Assembly: GCF_002215035.1 (NCBI RefSeq)
Contig: NZ_NKFP01000006.1
Coordinates: 137,083 to 201,082, forward strand
DNA: 64,000 nucleotides
DNA from: Leptolyngbya ohadii IS1
GTDB lineage: Bacteria > Cyanobacteriota > Cyanobacteriia > Elainellales > Elainellaceae
Reading direction: 5' to 3'
Below the pieces are notes generated by a model. That model was not told the DNA's origin. It did not search any database and saw nothing but the letters and a program-made list of their open reading frames with translations. The translations under genes and the position numbers were made by a program. Below are positions 8,160-16,721 of the stretch, piece by piece (position 1 is the first letter of the stretch; the number at the start of each line of letters is the position of its first letter).

Positions 8160-9497
8160 ATGGTAAACGCGACATCTCAGCTACAGGTCAACGGCGATCG
8201 GCTTAACGAAAGTATCGATCGATTGGCAAAAATTGGGCGACAGCCGAATGGAGATATTTGTCGCCTTGCCTTTACCAACGAGGATTTGCAGGCTCGCTAT
8301 CGGGTACAGCAGTGGATGACCGATGCCGGAATGACGGTGCGAATTGATGCGGCGGGGAATTTGATTGGCAGATATGCCGGGATGAATGATGCGGCTCCTG
8401 CGCTGGCGACGGGTTCCCACATTGATACGGTGCCTTCTGGCGGCTGCTACGATGGGACGCTGGGCGTGCTTGCAGGAATCGAAATTGTGCGCGTGCTGCG
8501 GGAAAACCAGATGCGACTGCACCATCCGATCGAGGTAATTGTCTTTACCGACGAGGAAAGCACCATGATCGGCAGTCGGGCAATGGCGGGTAAGGCAGTC
8601 CTTTCGCCGGAGAGCTACCAGACGGCAACGGGCATTTCGATTCAGGAGGCGCTGGAGGCGATCGGCGGCAACTGGGATCAGCTCACCCAGGCAAAGCGAT
8701 CGGATCTGGCAGCATTTGTAGAACTGCATGTGGAGCAGGGGGCGGTGCTGGAGCGATCGCACAAGGAAATTGGCGTGGTGCAGGGGGTAGTCGGGATGCA
8801 CCGCTATAAGGTGATCATTACAGGTCAGCCGAACCATGCCGGAACCACTCCGATGAACATGCGGCAGGATGCCCTGATTGCGGCAGCTCATTTAACTCTG
8901 GCAGTGCAGCGAATTGCCCTGGCGATGCCGTCTCAGCCCGTGGGAACGGTGGGCTATCTCAAGGTAGAACCCAATGCCGTCAACATTGTGCCGGGACGGG
9001 TAGAACTTTCGATCGACTTGCGGGATTTATCGAGCGAAGTGCTGGAGACTATGATGAGCCAGATTCGACAGGAAATGGAAACGATCGCCGCCCAGACGGA
9101 TACGCAGATGGAAATCGAACCGATTCTGGAGGTTGAGCCTGCCCTAGCCAGCGATGCGATCCAGCAAACGATCGCCCAGATTTGTGAGGAGATGAATCTG
9201 AGCTACTGTTCCCTGCCTAGCCGTGCCGGACATGACGCGATGAAGATGGCACGCATTACGAATATGGGGATGATCTTTGTTCCTAGCCAGGAAGGAGTCA
9301 GCCATTCGGGAACGGAGTACACGTCGCCGGAACAGTGTGTTGCGGGGGCAAATGTGCTGCTGCAAGCCCTGCTGCGCCTGGATGATTTTTATCGCTCGCC
9401 TTTGCCAGAAAGGAGTTCGCCCAAAGCGACAAACCGTGAAACTAAAGATTTCTTTGAAACTGTGCCTGCCGTATCCAGAAATACACTTTCGCCCTGA
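8160..9497 (+). CDS. M20-family Zn-dependent amidohydrolase (allantoate / N-carbamoyl-amino-acid hydrolase type)
   Basis: The 445-residue protein shows the metal ligands of this group: ATGSHIDTVPSGGCYDGTLG (His and bridging Asp), FTDEEST (Glu pair) and a late SHSGTEY motif, with a lid domain from about residue 215 to 330 (GVVGMHRYKVIITGQPNHAG). Members hydrolyse allantoate, ureidoglycine or N-carbamoyl amino acids and release ammonia; the exact substrate cannot be read. It is the only catabolic enzyme in the cluster and is followed by a PotABCD-like importer. A near-duplicate of AGGTAGAAGGT occurs twice just before the start (8123-8152), and no strong Shine-Dalgarno sequence is visible. The C-terminal ~30 residues past LLRLDDF are a non-conserved tail. 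Confidence 0.85.
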   Translation: MVNATSQLQVNGDRLNESIDRLAKIGRQPNGDICRLAFTNEDLQARYRVQQWMTDAGMTVRIDAAGNLIGRYAGMNDAAPALATGSHIDTVPSGGCYDGTLGVLAGIEIVRVLRENQMRLHHPIEVIVFTDEESTMIGSRAMAGKAVLSPESYQTATGISIQEALEAIGGNWDQLTQAKRSDLAAFVELHVEQGAVLERSHKEIGVVQGVVGMHRYKVIITGQPNHAGTTPMNMRQDALIAAAHLTLAVQRIALAMPSQPVGTVGYLKVEPNAVNIVPGRVELSIDLRDLSSEVLETMMSQIRQEMETIAAQTDTQMEIEPILEVEPALASDAIQQTIAQICEEMNLSYCSLPSRAGHDAMKMARITNMGMIFVPSQEGVSHSGTEYTSPEQCVAGANVLLQALLRLDDFYRSPLPERSSPKATNRETKDFFETVPAVSRNTLSP

Positions 9498-9586
9498 CAG
9501 AGGTTCTGTACTGAAAGCAGATCGGGATTGCAGGTGAGAATTGCTGATTTGCTGCGGATTTTGCTAATTAACCGGAATAACGCTTT

Positions 9587-10768
9587 ATGTCTCAGTCCTT
9601 TGTGTCCGCGTCCCATCTTCCCGCGATAGCCGTTGACACCGCTCCTCAAACCACCTCCCAAACTGCGGGAATCACCCTGCGATCGGTTACGAAAAAGTAC
9701 GGTTCGTTTACTGCCGTCGAAAACGTCAACCTGGAAATTCCGGCGGGGTCATACTGCTGTTTGCTGGGGCCGAGCGGCTGCGGTAAAACCAGTACGCTGC
9801 GAATGATTGCGGGACACGAAGACCTCACCAGCGGCGAAGTCTGGATTGGAGATCAGCGAGTTGATCATCTGCCGCCTGCCAGGCGCAACACGGCAATGGT
9901 GTTTCAAAACTATGCCCTGTTTCCTCATAAAACCGTCTGGCAAAACGTTGAATTTGGCTTAAAGATGGCAGATGTCCCTGGGGCAGAACGCAAGGCTCGC
10001 GTTGAGGAAATGCTGGCGATCGTCGGACTGGAGAAATTTGCCCAGCGCAAGCCTGCCATGCTCAGCGGAGGTCAGCAGCAGCGGGTGGCATTGGCAAGGG
10101 CATTGGTAACTCGTCCCCAGGTGCTTCTACTGGATGAGCCGCTCAGCGCCCTGGATGAAAATCTGCGGGTGAAAACGCGGGGGGAACTGCGAAAGCTGCA
10201 AAAACAGTTTGGCATGACCTTTATTCAAGTCACCCACGCCCAGGACGAAGCCTTTGCCCTGTCCGATCAAATTGTGGTGATGGATCACGGTCATATTGAC
10301 CAGATCGGCACGCCCGAAGAGATTTTTGCCACGCCTGCATCCCGCTTTGTTGCCCGATTTGTGGGAGACAATAATCTGTTCGTCGGGAAAGTCACTGGCA
10401 TCTCACCCGATCCGCTTTCCAATCATGGCTCTATCGTTCAGCTTGAAGTTGATCGCATTGGCACGTTCCTCTGTCGTGGACAAACCGCCGATGTGGGCAC
10501 CACTGCTGCCTGCTGCGTCAGAAGCGATCGAATGATGGTGGCTCCCTATCCCGCTCCCGATCCCACGGCACCCAATCAGCTTGCAGCAAGGGTTACGGCG
10601 ATCGAGTTTACGGGCTACATTACGCGGGTTTCGCTATTAGTCGAAGCAACGGGAGAAGAGATTACCTATAAAGTGCGGACGCACGATTGGATGGCGCAGG
10701 ATATCACCGAGGGACAAATGGTGACGCTGCAATGGTCAACGGAGGACTGTGTATTTTTGTCGCATTAA
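9587..10768 (+). CDS. ABC importer ATP-binding protein, PotA-like
   Basis: The 393-residue ATPase has Walker A GPSGCGKTST (about residue 65), Q-loop VFQNYALFPHKTV, signature LSGGQQQRVALARAL, Walker B VLLLDEPLSALDE and H-loop VTHAQDEAFAL, followed by a C-terminal TOBE-like regulatory domain. It energises import by the two permeases encoded downstream (12447-14152). The protein belongs to the spermidine/putrescine-type group, but many members carry other substrates; the neighbouring M20 amidohydrolase points to a carbamoyl- or amide-containing solute. Confidence 0.92.
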   Translation: MSQSFVSASHLPAIAVDTAPQTTSQTAGITLRSVTKKYGSFTAVENVNLEIPAGSYCCLLGPSGCGKTSTLRMIAGHEDLTSGEVWIGDQRVDHLPPARRNTAMVFQNYALFPHKTVWQNVEFGLKMADVPGAERKARVEEMLAIVGLEKFAQRKPAMLSGGQQQRVALARALVTRPQVLLLDEPLSALDENLRVKTRGELRKLQKQFGMTFIQVTHAQDEAFALSDQIVVMDHGHIDQIGTPEEIFATPASRFVARFVGDNNLFVGKVTGISPDPLSNHGSIVQLEVDRIGTFLCRGQTADVGTTAACCVRSDRMMVAPYPAPDPTAPNQLAARVTAIEFTGYITRVSLLVEATGEEITYKVRTHDWMAQDITEGQMVTLQWSTEDCVFLSH

Positions 10769-10927
10769 GGTTTTAGATTTTTAGGATTGTTTGCTGCGTT
10801 CAGGCGATCGTCCTGAGGTAACAGACAGGGTTTAGGAGGTATGGGTCGAGGGTTGTTAGATCATCCACAAACTTCACTCGTTTCAGTTCACGCATCGCTT
10901 CACTCATTTTTGGATTTTTCATAAACT

Positions 10928-12241
10928 ATGGCTAATATTTCTCGTCGGCAACTGCTTCGGACTGGTCTGGCTGCAACTGCAATGATTACGGCAACGCGCT
11001 GTGCCCGCAGTGAAGCTCCCGTGGGTACACCCAACAATCCGGCAACGGGCCCGCAGGTGAATACGAATCAGATTAAAGATGTGACGCTGCGGTTTATCGG
11101 CACGGGCGTTTCTCAAATCAACGAAGTGAAGAAGAAAGCCGAAGAAGATCTGGGCTTTAAGCTGAATATGCGTGCCCTTAGCACGGAGCAGAATAACCAG
11201 ATTGCCATTACCCAACCCGGACAGTACGACATTTTTGACGGGGAATACTTCTCTCTGCCGCTGGTGATCCCCTCTGGTAATTTGCAGGCGATCGACATCA
11301 AGCGGATTACGAACTACGACAAGATTGTGCCCTTCTTCACGTCCGGCAAATTTAACGGAATGCCGGTTGAACAATCCCAGGGAACCGCGCCCTACAAAGT
11401 GCAGTATTTGACCGGAGCCGACTCGAAGGAGTTTTCGTCCACCCCTACCGATTACGCGACGATGATTCCCTTCCAGTACAACGCCGATACGCTGGGCTAC
11501 CGCCCGGATCTGGTGGGACGCAAGATCGAAAGCTGGGCAGAGCTGTTCAACCCGGAATTTAAGGGCAAAACTTCGATTCTGGACATTCCCCAGATCGGCA
11601 TTATGGATGCGGCAATGGTGGCGGAAGCGGCTGGGCTGATGAAGTTTGGCGACAAGGGCAACATGACCCGCGAGGAAATCGACCAGATTACCAATATTTT
11701 AATCGAGCGCAAGAAAGACGGACAGTTCCGCGCCTTCTGGAAAACCTTCGATGAGTCGGTGAATCTGATGTCCTCCGGCGAGGTTGTCCTGGAATCGATG
11801 TGGTCGCCTGCGGTTACTGCCGTTAAAGCCAAGGGACTCCAGTGCGTCTATGCTCCTCTGAAGGAAGGCTATCGTGGCTGGGGCGGCGGCATTGGCTTGT
11901 CCAAGAATTTGTCGGGCGTTTCCCTCGATGCGGCATACGACTACATGAACTGGATGCTGGACGGCTGGGTGGGTGCATTCCTTGGTCGCCAGGGCTACTA
12001 CAGCGCAGCGCCCGAAACGGCACAGAAGTTTATGAAGCCGGAGGAGTGGAGTTTCTGGTACGAGGGCAAAGTCGCCTCTACCGACATGGTTGACCCCTTC
12101 GGCAAAACCCTGGAGAAGCAAGGCGCGAAGCGAGACGGCGGTTCCTTCGAGGAGCGGTTCGGCAATATCGTTGTCTGGAACTCCACGATGAAGGAGAACA
12201 CGTATTTGGTGCAGAAGTGGAATGAGTTTATTGCGTCGTAG
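10928..12241 (+). CDS. ABC importer periplasmic solute-binding protein, PotD/PotF-like
   Basis: The 437-residue precursor begins MANISRRQLLRTGLAATAMI, a twin-arginine-like signal, followed by ITATRC, which could be a lipidation site. The mature part reads as a family 1 extracellular solute-binding protein (for example YDIFDGEYFSLPLVIPSGNL, VVLESMWSPAVTAVKAKG, DAAYDYMNWMLDG). It would capture the substrate in the periplasm and hand it to the permeases encoded next. Its longer than usual ligand domain and low resemblance to true PotD leave the ligand open. Confidence 0.85.
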   Translation: MANISRRQLLRTGLAATAMITATRCARSEAPVGTPNNPATGPQVNTNQIKDVTLRFIGTGVSQINEVKKKAEEDLGFKLNMRALSTEQNNQIAITQPGQYDIFDGEYFSLPLVIPSGNLQAIDIKRITNYDKIVPFFTSGKFNGMPVEQSQGTAPYKVQYLTGADSKEFSSTPTDYATMIPFQYNADTLGYRPDLVGRKIESWAELFNPEFKGKTSILDIPQIGIMDAAMVAEAAGLMKFGDKGNMTREEIDQITNILIERKKDGQFRAFWKTFDESVNLMSSGEVVLESMWSPAVTAVKAKGLQCVYAPLKEGYRGWGGGIGLSKNLSGVSLDAAYDYMNWMLDGWVGAFLGRQGYYSAAPETAQKFMKPEEWSFWYEGKVASTDMVDPFGKTLEKQGAKRDGGSFEERFGNIVVWNSTMKENTYLVQKWNEFIAS

Positions 12242-12249
12242 TTGATGGT

Positions 12250-12273
12250 GGATGAGTGGATGAGTGGATGAGT
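12250..12273 (+). repeat. octamer tandem repeat (GGATGAGT)x3
   Basis: Three exact copies of GGATGAGT lie just after the solute-binding protein gene. The same octamer, or its variant GGATGGGT, recurs at six other places in the window. Confidence 0.9.
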
Positions 12274-12409
12274 AGCGGGCTTGGTTAGTTTGGATAGAAG
12301 TGATTTGCTTACGTTCAATCGATCGCCCTAAAACCGATCGCCATCCTTACAACCTCACTCTTTCCACTCTCCCAAAAACCAACACTCACATCTCACCCAT
12401 CCACTCTCC

Positions 12410-12446
12410 ACCCATCTACCCATCCACCCATCCACCCATCCACTCC
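12410..12446 (+). repeat. octamer tandem repeat (ACCCATCC) abutting the permease start
   Basis: Four units of ACCCATC(T/C), the complement of GGATGGGT, end five bases before the ATG at 12447. The array occupies the place where a ribosome-binding site would be expected. Confidence 0.85.
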
Positions 12447-13304
12447 ATGTCCAGGCTCACCAAAACCCTCACCCCCTACCTGCTAGCAGCACCGCAAACG
12501 CTGGTATTCCTGCTGTTTCTTGTCTTTCCGATCGTCCTCATTTTCATCGTGAGTTTCTGGCAGTTCAACGGCTATTCGATGACGCCAGCTTTTACGACAG
12601 ATAACTACATGGCAATTTTTACGTCGAAGGTTTCCTTTTTGACGTATCTGAATACGTTTAAGTATGTGTTGCTGGTGTGGTTTTTCTGTCTGGCGATCGC
12701 GTTTCCAGTAGCATACTTTTTGGCGTTCTGTATTGAGAGTCAGGCGGTTCAGATTGCCTTATTTCTAATTTGTACAATTCCCTTCTGGACATCGAATATT
12801 ATTCGGATGATTTCCTGGATTCCTCTGTTAGGGAAAGAGGGATTAGTCAATCAGTTTTTAATTAACCTGGGCGTCATTAATGCGCCACTGGAATTTCTGC
12901 TGTATTCGGATTTTGCGATCGTCCTGGCAATGGTGCATCTGTTCACCTTTTTTATGATCGCGCCGATTTTTAACAGCATGATGCGGATCGATCGCAACTT
13001 GATTGCGGCTGCGCGGGACATGGGGGCGTCGGGATTTGAGGTGCTGAAGGAAGTGATTTTGCCGCTGACGGCTCCGGGCATTGCGATCGGCTCGATTTTT
13101 GTGGTGACGCTGGTGATGGGTGAATTTGTGACGGTGCAGCTCATGGGCGGCGGACAGTCTGCCTCGGTGGGCAAGCTGATTCAAACGCAAATCGGCAGTT
13201 TGCAGTATCCTCTGGCGGCGGCGAATGCGGTGATTTTGCTGATCGTAACGCTGATTCTGGTGGCGGCAATTCTGCGCGTCGTGGATATTCGTAAGGAACT
13301 TTAG
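12447..13304 (+). CDS. ABC importer permease, PotB-like
   Basis: This inner-membrane permease of 285 residues has six hydrophobic segments (such as TPYLLAAPQTLVFLLFLVFP and LVWFFCLAIAFPVAYFLAF) and the EAA-type coupling motif ARDMGASGFEVLKEVILPLT. I chose the ATG at 12447 (MSRLTKTLTPYLL) since homologues start here. The reading frame stays open 49 codons further upstream through an octamer array, which would encode a Pro/His/Ser-rich tail, and that array leaves no visible Shine-Dalgarno sequence in front of the chosen start. Confidence 0.9.
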   Translation: MSRLTKTLTPYLLAAPQTLVFLLFLVFPIVLIFIVSFWQFNGYSMTPAFTTDNYMAIFTSKVSFLTYLNTFKYVLLVWFFCLAIAFPVAYFLAFCIESQAVQIALFLICTIPFWTSNIIRMISWIPLLGKEGLVNQFLINLGVINAPLEFLLYSDFAIVLAMVHLFTFFMIAPIFNSMMRIDRNLIAAARDMGASGFEVLKEVILPLTAPGIAIGSIFVVTLVMGEFVTVQLMGGGQSASVGKLIQTQIGSLQYPLAAANAVILLIVTLILVAAILRVVDIRKEL

Positions 13305-13342
13305 GAACAGAAATCTTAGAAACAAGATTAGGAACAGGAACT

Positions 13343-14152
13343 ATGAAACGTCAATCGCTTTCGTTCTATCTGCTGGCGGCTTTCTTTGCCCTGTTTGTGC
13401 TGTTCCTCTATGGACCAATGTTTACCATCTTCATCCTGTCACTTCAGGGACCGGAGGGCGGACTGACGTTTCCGATGAAGGGATTTAGCTTCTACTGGCT
13501 GGGGCAGGTGTTTCAGGAACAGCGGGTTGGCAACTTTACCGATGCCTTTGGACGATCGCTCTTGCTGAGCTTTATTGTGCTAACGGTGTCGATCGCGGTA
13601 AGCGTGATGGCGGGTTTGGCGTTTCGGCGTCGCTTTGCCGGATCAACGACGCTGTTTTATCTAACGATTTCCAGTCTGGTGGTGCCGAGTGTGCTGGTGT
13701 CGCTGGGCATCGGGATCGCCTTTCAGGTGTTGGGGCTGCAAACGGACTGGTTTTCGTCGGGTCTGGGAGCGCAGTTGACCTGGACAGTGCCTTTTGCCTT
13801 CCTGATTATGATCGGCGTGTTTAACCGCTTCAATCCCTCCTATGAGGAAGCCGCCAGAGATCTGGGAGCAGGCAATCTCTCGACGTTTCGCGAGGTCGTG
13901 CTGCCGCTGATTGCACCGAGTCTGATTGGGGTGGGCTTGCTGGCGTTTACGCTGTCCTACGATGAATTTACGCGCACGTCGCTGGTTTCGGGGCAGTACA
14001 ACACTCTGCCTCTGGAAATCTTTGGCATGACGACGAACGTAACTTCGCCTGCGCTATACGCTCTGGGAACGCTGACCACTGCCTTTTCCTTTGCGGTGAT
14101 CGCCAGTGCGCTGACGGCTTATCAGTTTTTCTCGCGGAAGCAGCGGGGGTAA
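13343..14152 (+). CDS. ABC importer permease, PotC-like
   Basis: The 269-residue partner of the preceding permease has six membrane segments and the EAA motif EAARDLGAGNLSTFREVVLP. It starts 38 bp after the PotB-like gene and closes the importer cluster. With the ATPase and binding protein it forms a complete importer of the spermidine/putrescine family; specificity is unknown. Confidence 0.92.
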   Translation: MKRQSLSFYLLAAFFALFVLFLYGPMFTIFILSLQGPEGGLTFPMKGFSFYWLGQVFQEQRVGNFTDAFGRSLLLSFIVLTVSIAVSVMAGLAFRRRFAGSTTLFYLTISSLVVPSVLVSLGIGIAFQVLGLQTDWFSSGLGAQLTWTVPFAFLIMIGVFNRFNPSYEEAARDLGAGNLSTFREVVLPLIAPSLIGVGLLAFTLSYDEFTRTSLVSGQYNTLPLEIFGMTTNVTSPALYALGTLTTAFSFAVIASALTAYQFFSRKQRG

Positions 14153-14272
14153 TACCAGATAGCCTCCACCAGTAAGTTCTAGCTTTTGTTCTGAGCCTCT
14201 CTAAGGAATATTAACAGGAACATATTTGAAACATTCTCGAAGCTCTAACTGGAACAATCGCCAAACGATCGA

Positions 14273-16546
14273 TCAGGCGTAGACGGCAACCGGAACTCGT
14301 TTGTAGGCAGGGGTGCCGGACTGGGGATCGATTTTTGCCTTGAAGATGACATTGACTTCCGGGTAGAACATCATAGCTGCGCCTTCGCGAATGCCGCCGA
14401 AGATGATTTCCACGTTTTCCAGTTTTCCGGCGTCGCCCTGCACTGTGACCCGCTGGTGTTCCTGGAAGCCTGCCTTTTCTGCGTCCGATCGATTCATTAA
14501 AATACAGTTTCGGTGGGGCATCCCGCGATATTTGTCGTTCGGTTTGTAGACGACGGTGTTGTGCTGGGAGTAGCTTCTGCCTGTGCCGAGGGTGAGGACG
14601 ATTGCCTGCTTCGCCTCTGTTACACCGAAGTCCTCCAGAGTGGGCAGTGTCAATTCGGGAATTTGCGTCACAAACATTTTTGCTTTGCCCGAAGCAGTAG
14701 GGAACTTGGGTTCGTTGAAAACGCGATCGGCGATCGTGAATTCCTCTTTAGTGTCGTCGATCTGGGCGATCGCTTCGTAGCCGGGAATGGTTTTGGCGAT
14801 GAGTTGGCGGACGTAGCGAGTGTCTTGCAGTTTGCGCCAGTCGATGGGGTCTGTGCCCTGGATGCGGTGGGCGATCTCGGTGAGGAGTTCGATTTCGGAA
14901 GTCAGATCGGCATCCTGTCCGTTCAGGTGGCTCTTGCCTTCGTCGTTCAGGCGGACAAAGTTATTGCCCGATTCGGTGGTGGTTTTGTGCGGATTCTCGA
15001 AGCGGTTAAACACGGGCAGGATCAGGGTATTTTGCCGCGCCAGTCCGTGAAAATGTCCCAGGTTCGGCTTTGTGGCGACATAGAAAATGGTGTCGATGTT
15101 GCCCAGTGCCCGTTTTGCCTGATTGAGGTCAGGATTTGCGGCGTAGAAATTGCCGCCCAGACAGAGTAAAGTATCCACCTGATCTTGATCCGCTGCTTCC
15201 ATGAGTACCCGCGCATCGTAGCCCTGAACGCGACTGAGGGGCTTACCCAATAGTTTCTCTAGCGCCTGCTGAATTTGCTGCTTCAGGCGAACCGTCACGC
15301 CCATCGAGCCAAAGCCCTGCACGTTGGAATGTCCGCGAATCGGCATGGTGCCTGCCCCCGGCTTGCCCGCGTTTCCGGTCATCAGGGCAGTATTGGCGAT
15401 CGTCAACACATTCTCTGTGCCATTCTCATGGTGCGTAATCCCCATTGCCCAGGCAAAGACCACCGCTTTTGAAGTGCCGATCATCTGCGCTGCAAGCTGA
15501 ATTTCATCCTGAGACACGCCGCAGGCTGAGGTAATCGTTTCCCAGTCAGTCGATCGCGCCCGATCGATCACCGCTCCCCAGCCTTCCGTATGCGTTTTCA
15601 GATAATCCCACTGGACAAGATTTTGCTCAATCAGTGCCTTCTGAATCCCGATCAACAGAGCCGTATCGCTGCCGGGGACAGGCTGGAGGTAAAGCGAAGA
15701 AATATCGGTGCCGCCGCTGAGGAGGGATTTAATCGGGAATGCCGGAGACGCAAATTTGACCAGACCAACCTCGATCGCTGGATTAATCACAATCACTTTG
15801 CCGCCGCGATCGCGGATTTCGATCAGCTCGTTCATCAAGCGCGGGTGGTTTGCCGGAGCGTTAGAGCCAATCATCACCACACAGTCACTCTGCTTCAGGC
15901 TTTCCAGACTCACCATCGACGTGCCGGAGCCAAACATCTGCTTTAGCCCTACCGTGGAAGGCGCGTGGCACAGATCCGAGCAGTCCGCCAGATTATTTGA
16001 CCCCATCGCCCGCAGCATGAGCTGCAACAAAAAGGCTGCTTCATTAGACGATCGCCCCGAACTGTAGGACGCGACTCGCTCTGGGGGTTTTCGGAATGCC
16101 GCTGCCGCAATCTCATACACTTCGTCCCAGGAAATGCGCTCGTAGTGCGACTGTCCCGCCCGCAAAATCACCGGAAAGCTTAAGCGACCCAGGCGATCGG
16201 CTTCCTGAGAATTTAGCTGCTGAAGTTCGGTAATGCTGTACTGCTGGAAAAAATGGGGCTGGAGTCCGGGCTGGAGTTCTGCGACGATCGCCTCCACGCT
16301 TTTCATGCACCGCTGAATTCCCTCACCCAGTTCGTTGGTAAAACCGCCCTTTTGTCCCCCTGTTCCCCAGGCACAGGACAGGCAGGCACTCTTATGGGTC
16401 AGGGTTTGCCACAGTTTCACGCCATCCGGTGAGAGGGTTTTCTCTGCCCAGTATTGAATGACGGGAAAACCGCCCCCTGCTTCTGGCACATTGGGATTAT
16501 CCCGATCGGGAACAGAATTTTGGGCTTCCGGCTTGGGTGCGTCCAT
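14273..16546 (-). CDS. FdhF/YdeP-family molybdopterin oxidoreductase
   Basis: The protein (757 residues from the chosen start) resembles E. coli YdeP and the catalytic subunit of formate dehydrogenases. Visible landmarks are CLSCAWGTGGQKGGF near the N-terminus (iron-sulfur or cofactor region), SYSSGRSSNEAAFLLQLMLR, LCHAPSTVGLKQMFGSG, TGNAGKPGAGTMPIRGHSNV and the C-terminal molydopterin-dinucleotide domain with TLGTGRSYSQHNT. I start at the ATG at 16546 because GGAGG lies 8 nt upstream (CCTCC on the plus strand at 16555-16559); an upstream ATG at 16612 has no such site. The substrate is unknown; YdeP is linked to acid resistance in E. coli. It is convergent with the importer cluster. Confidence 0.88.
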   Translation of the reverse strand: MDAPKPEAQNSVPDRDNPNVPEAGGGFPVIQYWAEKTLSPDGVKLWQTLTHKSACLSCAWGTGGQKGGFTNELGEGIQRCMKSVEAIVAELQPGLQPHFFQQYSITELQQLNSQEADRLGRLSFPVILRAGQSHYERISWDEVYEIAAAAFRKPPERVASYSSGRSSNEAAFLLQLMLRAMGSNNLADCSDLCHAPSTVGLKQMFGSGTSMVSLESLKQSDCVVMIGSNAPANHPRLMNELIEIRDRGGKVIVINPAIEVGLVKFASPAFPIKSLLSGGTDISSLYLQPVPGSDTALLIGIQKALIEQNLVQWDYLKTHTEGWGAVIDRARSTDWETITSACGVSQDEIQLAAQMIGTSKAVVFAWAMGITHHENGTENVLTIANTALMTGNAGKPGAGTMPIRGHSNVQGFGSMGVTVRLKQQIQQALEKLLGKPLSRVQGYDARVLMEAADQDQVDTLLCLGGNFYAANPDLNQAKRALGNIDTIFYVATKPNLGHFHGLARQNTLILPVFNRFENPHKTTTESGNNFVRLNDEGKSHLNGQDADLTSEIELLTEIAHRIQGTDPIDWRKLQDTRYVRQLIAKTIPGYEAIAQIDDTKEEFTIADRVFNEPKFPTASGKAKMFVTQIPELTLPTLEDFGVTEAKQAIVLTLGTGRSYSQHNTVVYKPNDKYRGMPHRNCILMNRSDAEKAGFQEHQRVTVQGDAGKLENVEIIFGGIREGAAMMFYPEVNVIFKAKIDPQSGTPAYKRVPVAVYA

Positions 16547-16721
16547 CGGGCAAACCTCCAGATCACTGCGAAAGATCACTGCGAATCGGCAAAAGGATTC
16601 TCCTATCTGCAAAGTAACGGATTCTGAGCTGAGACGACAGCGGTAGGATATTAAAAATCCTGACGGAGGTGATTAGCGAGTAATCTACAATGGGTTCGCC
16701 TATGCCCTTCACCGTAATTCC

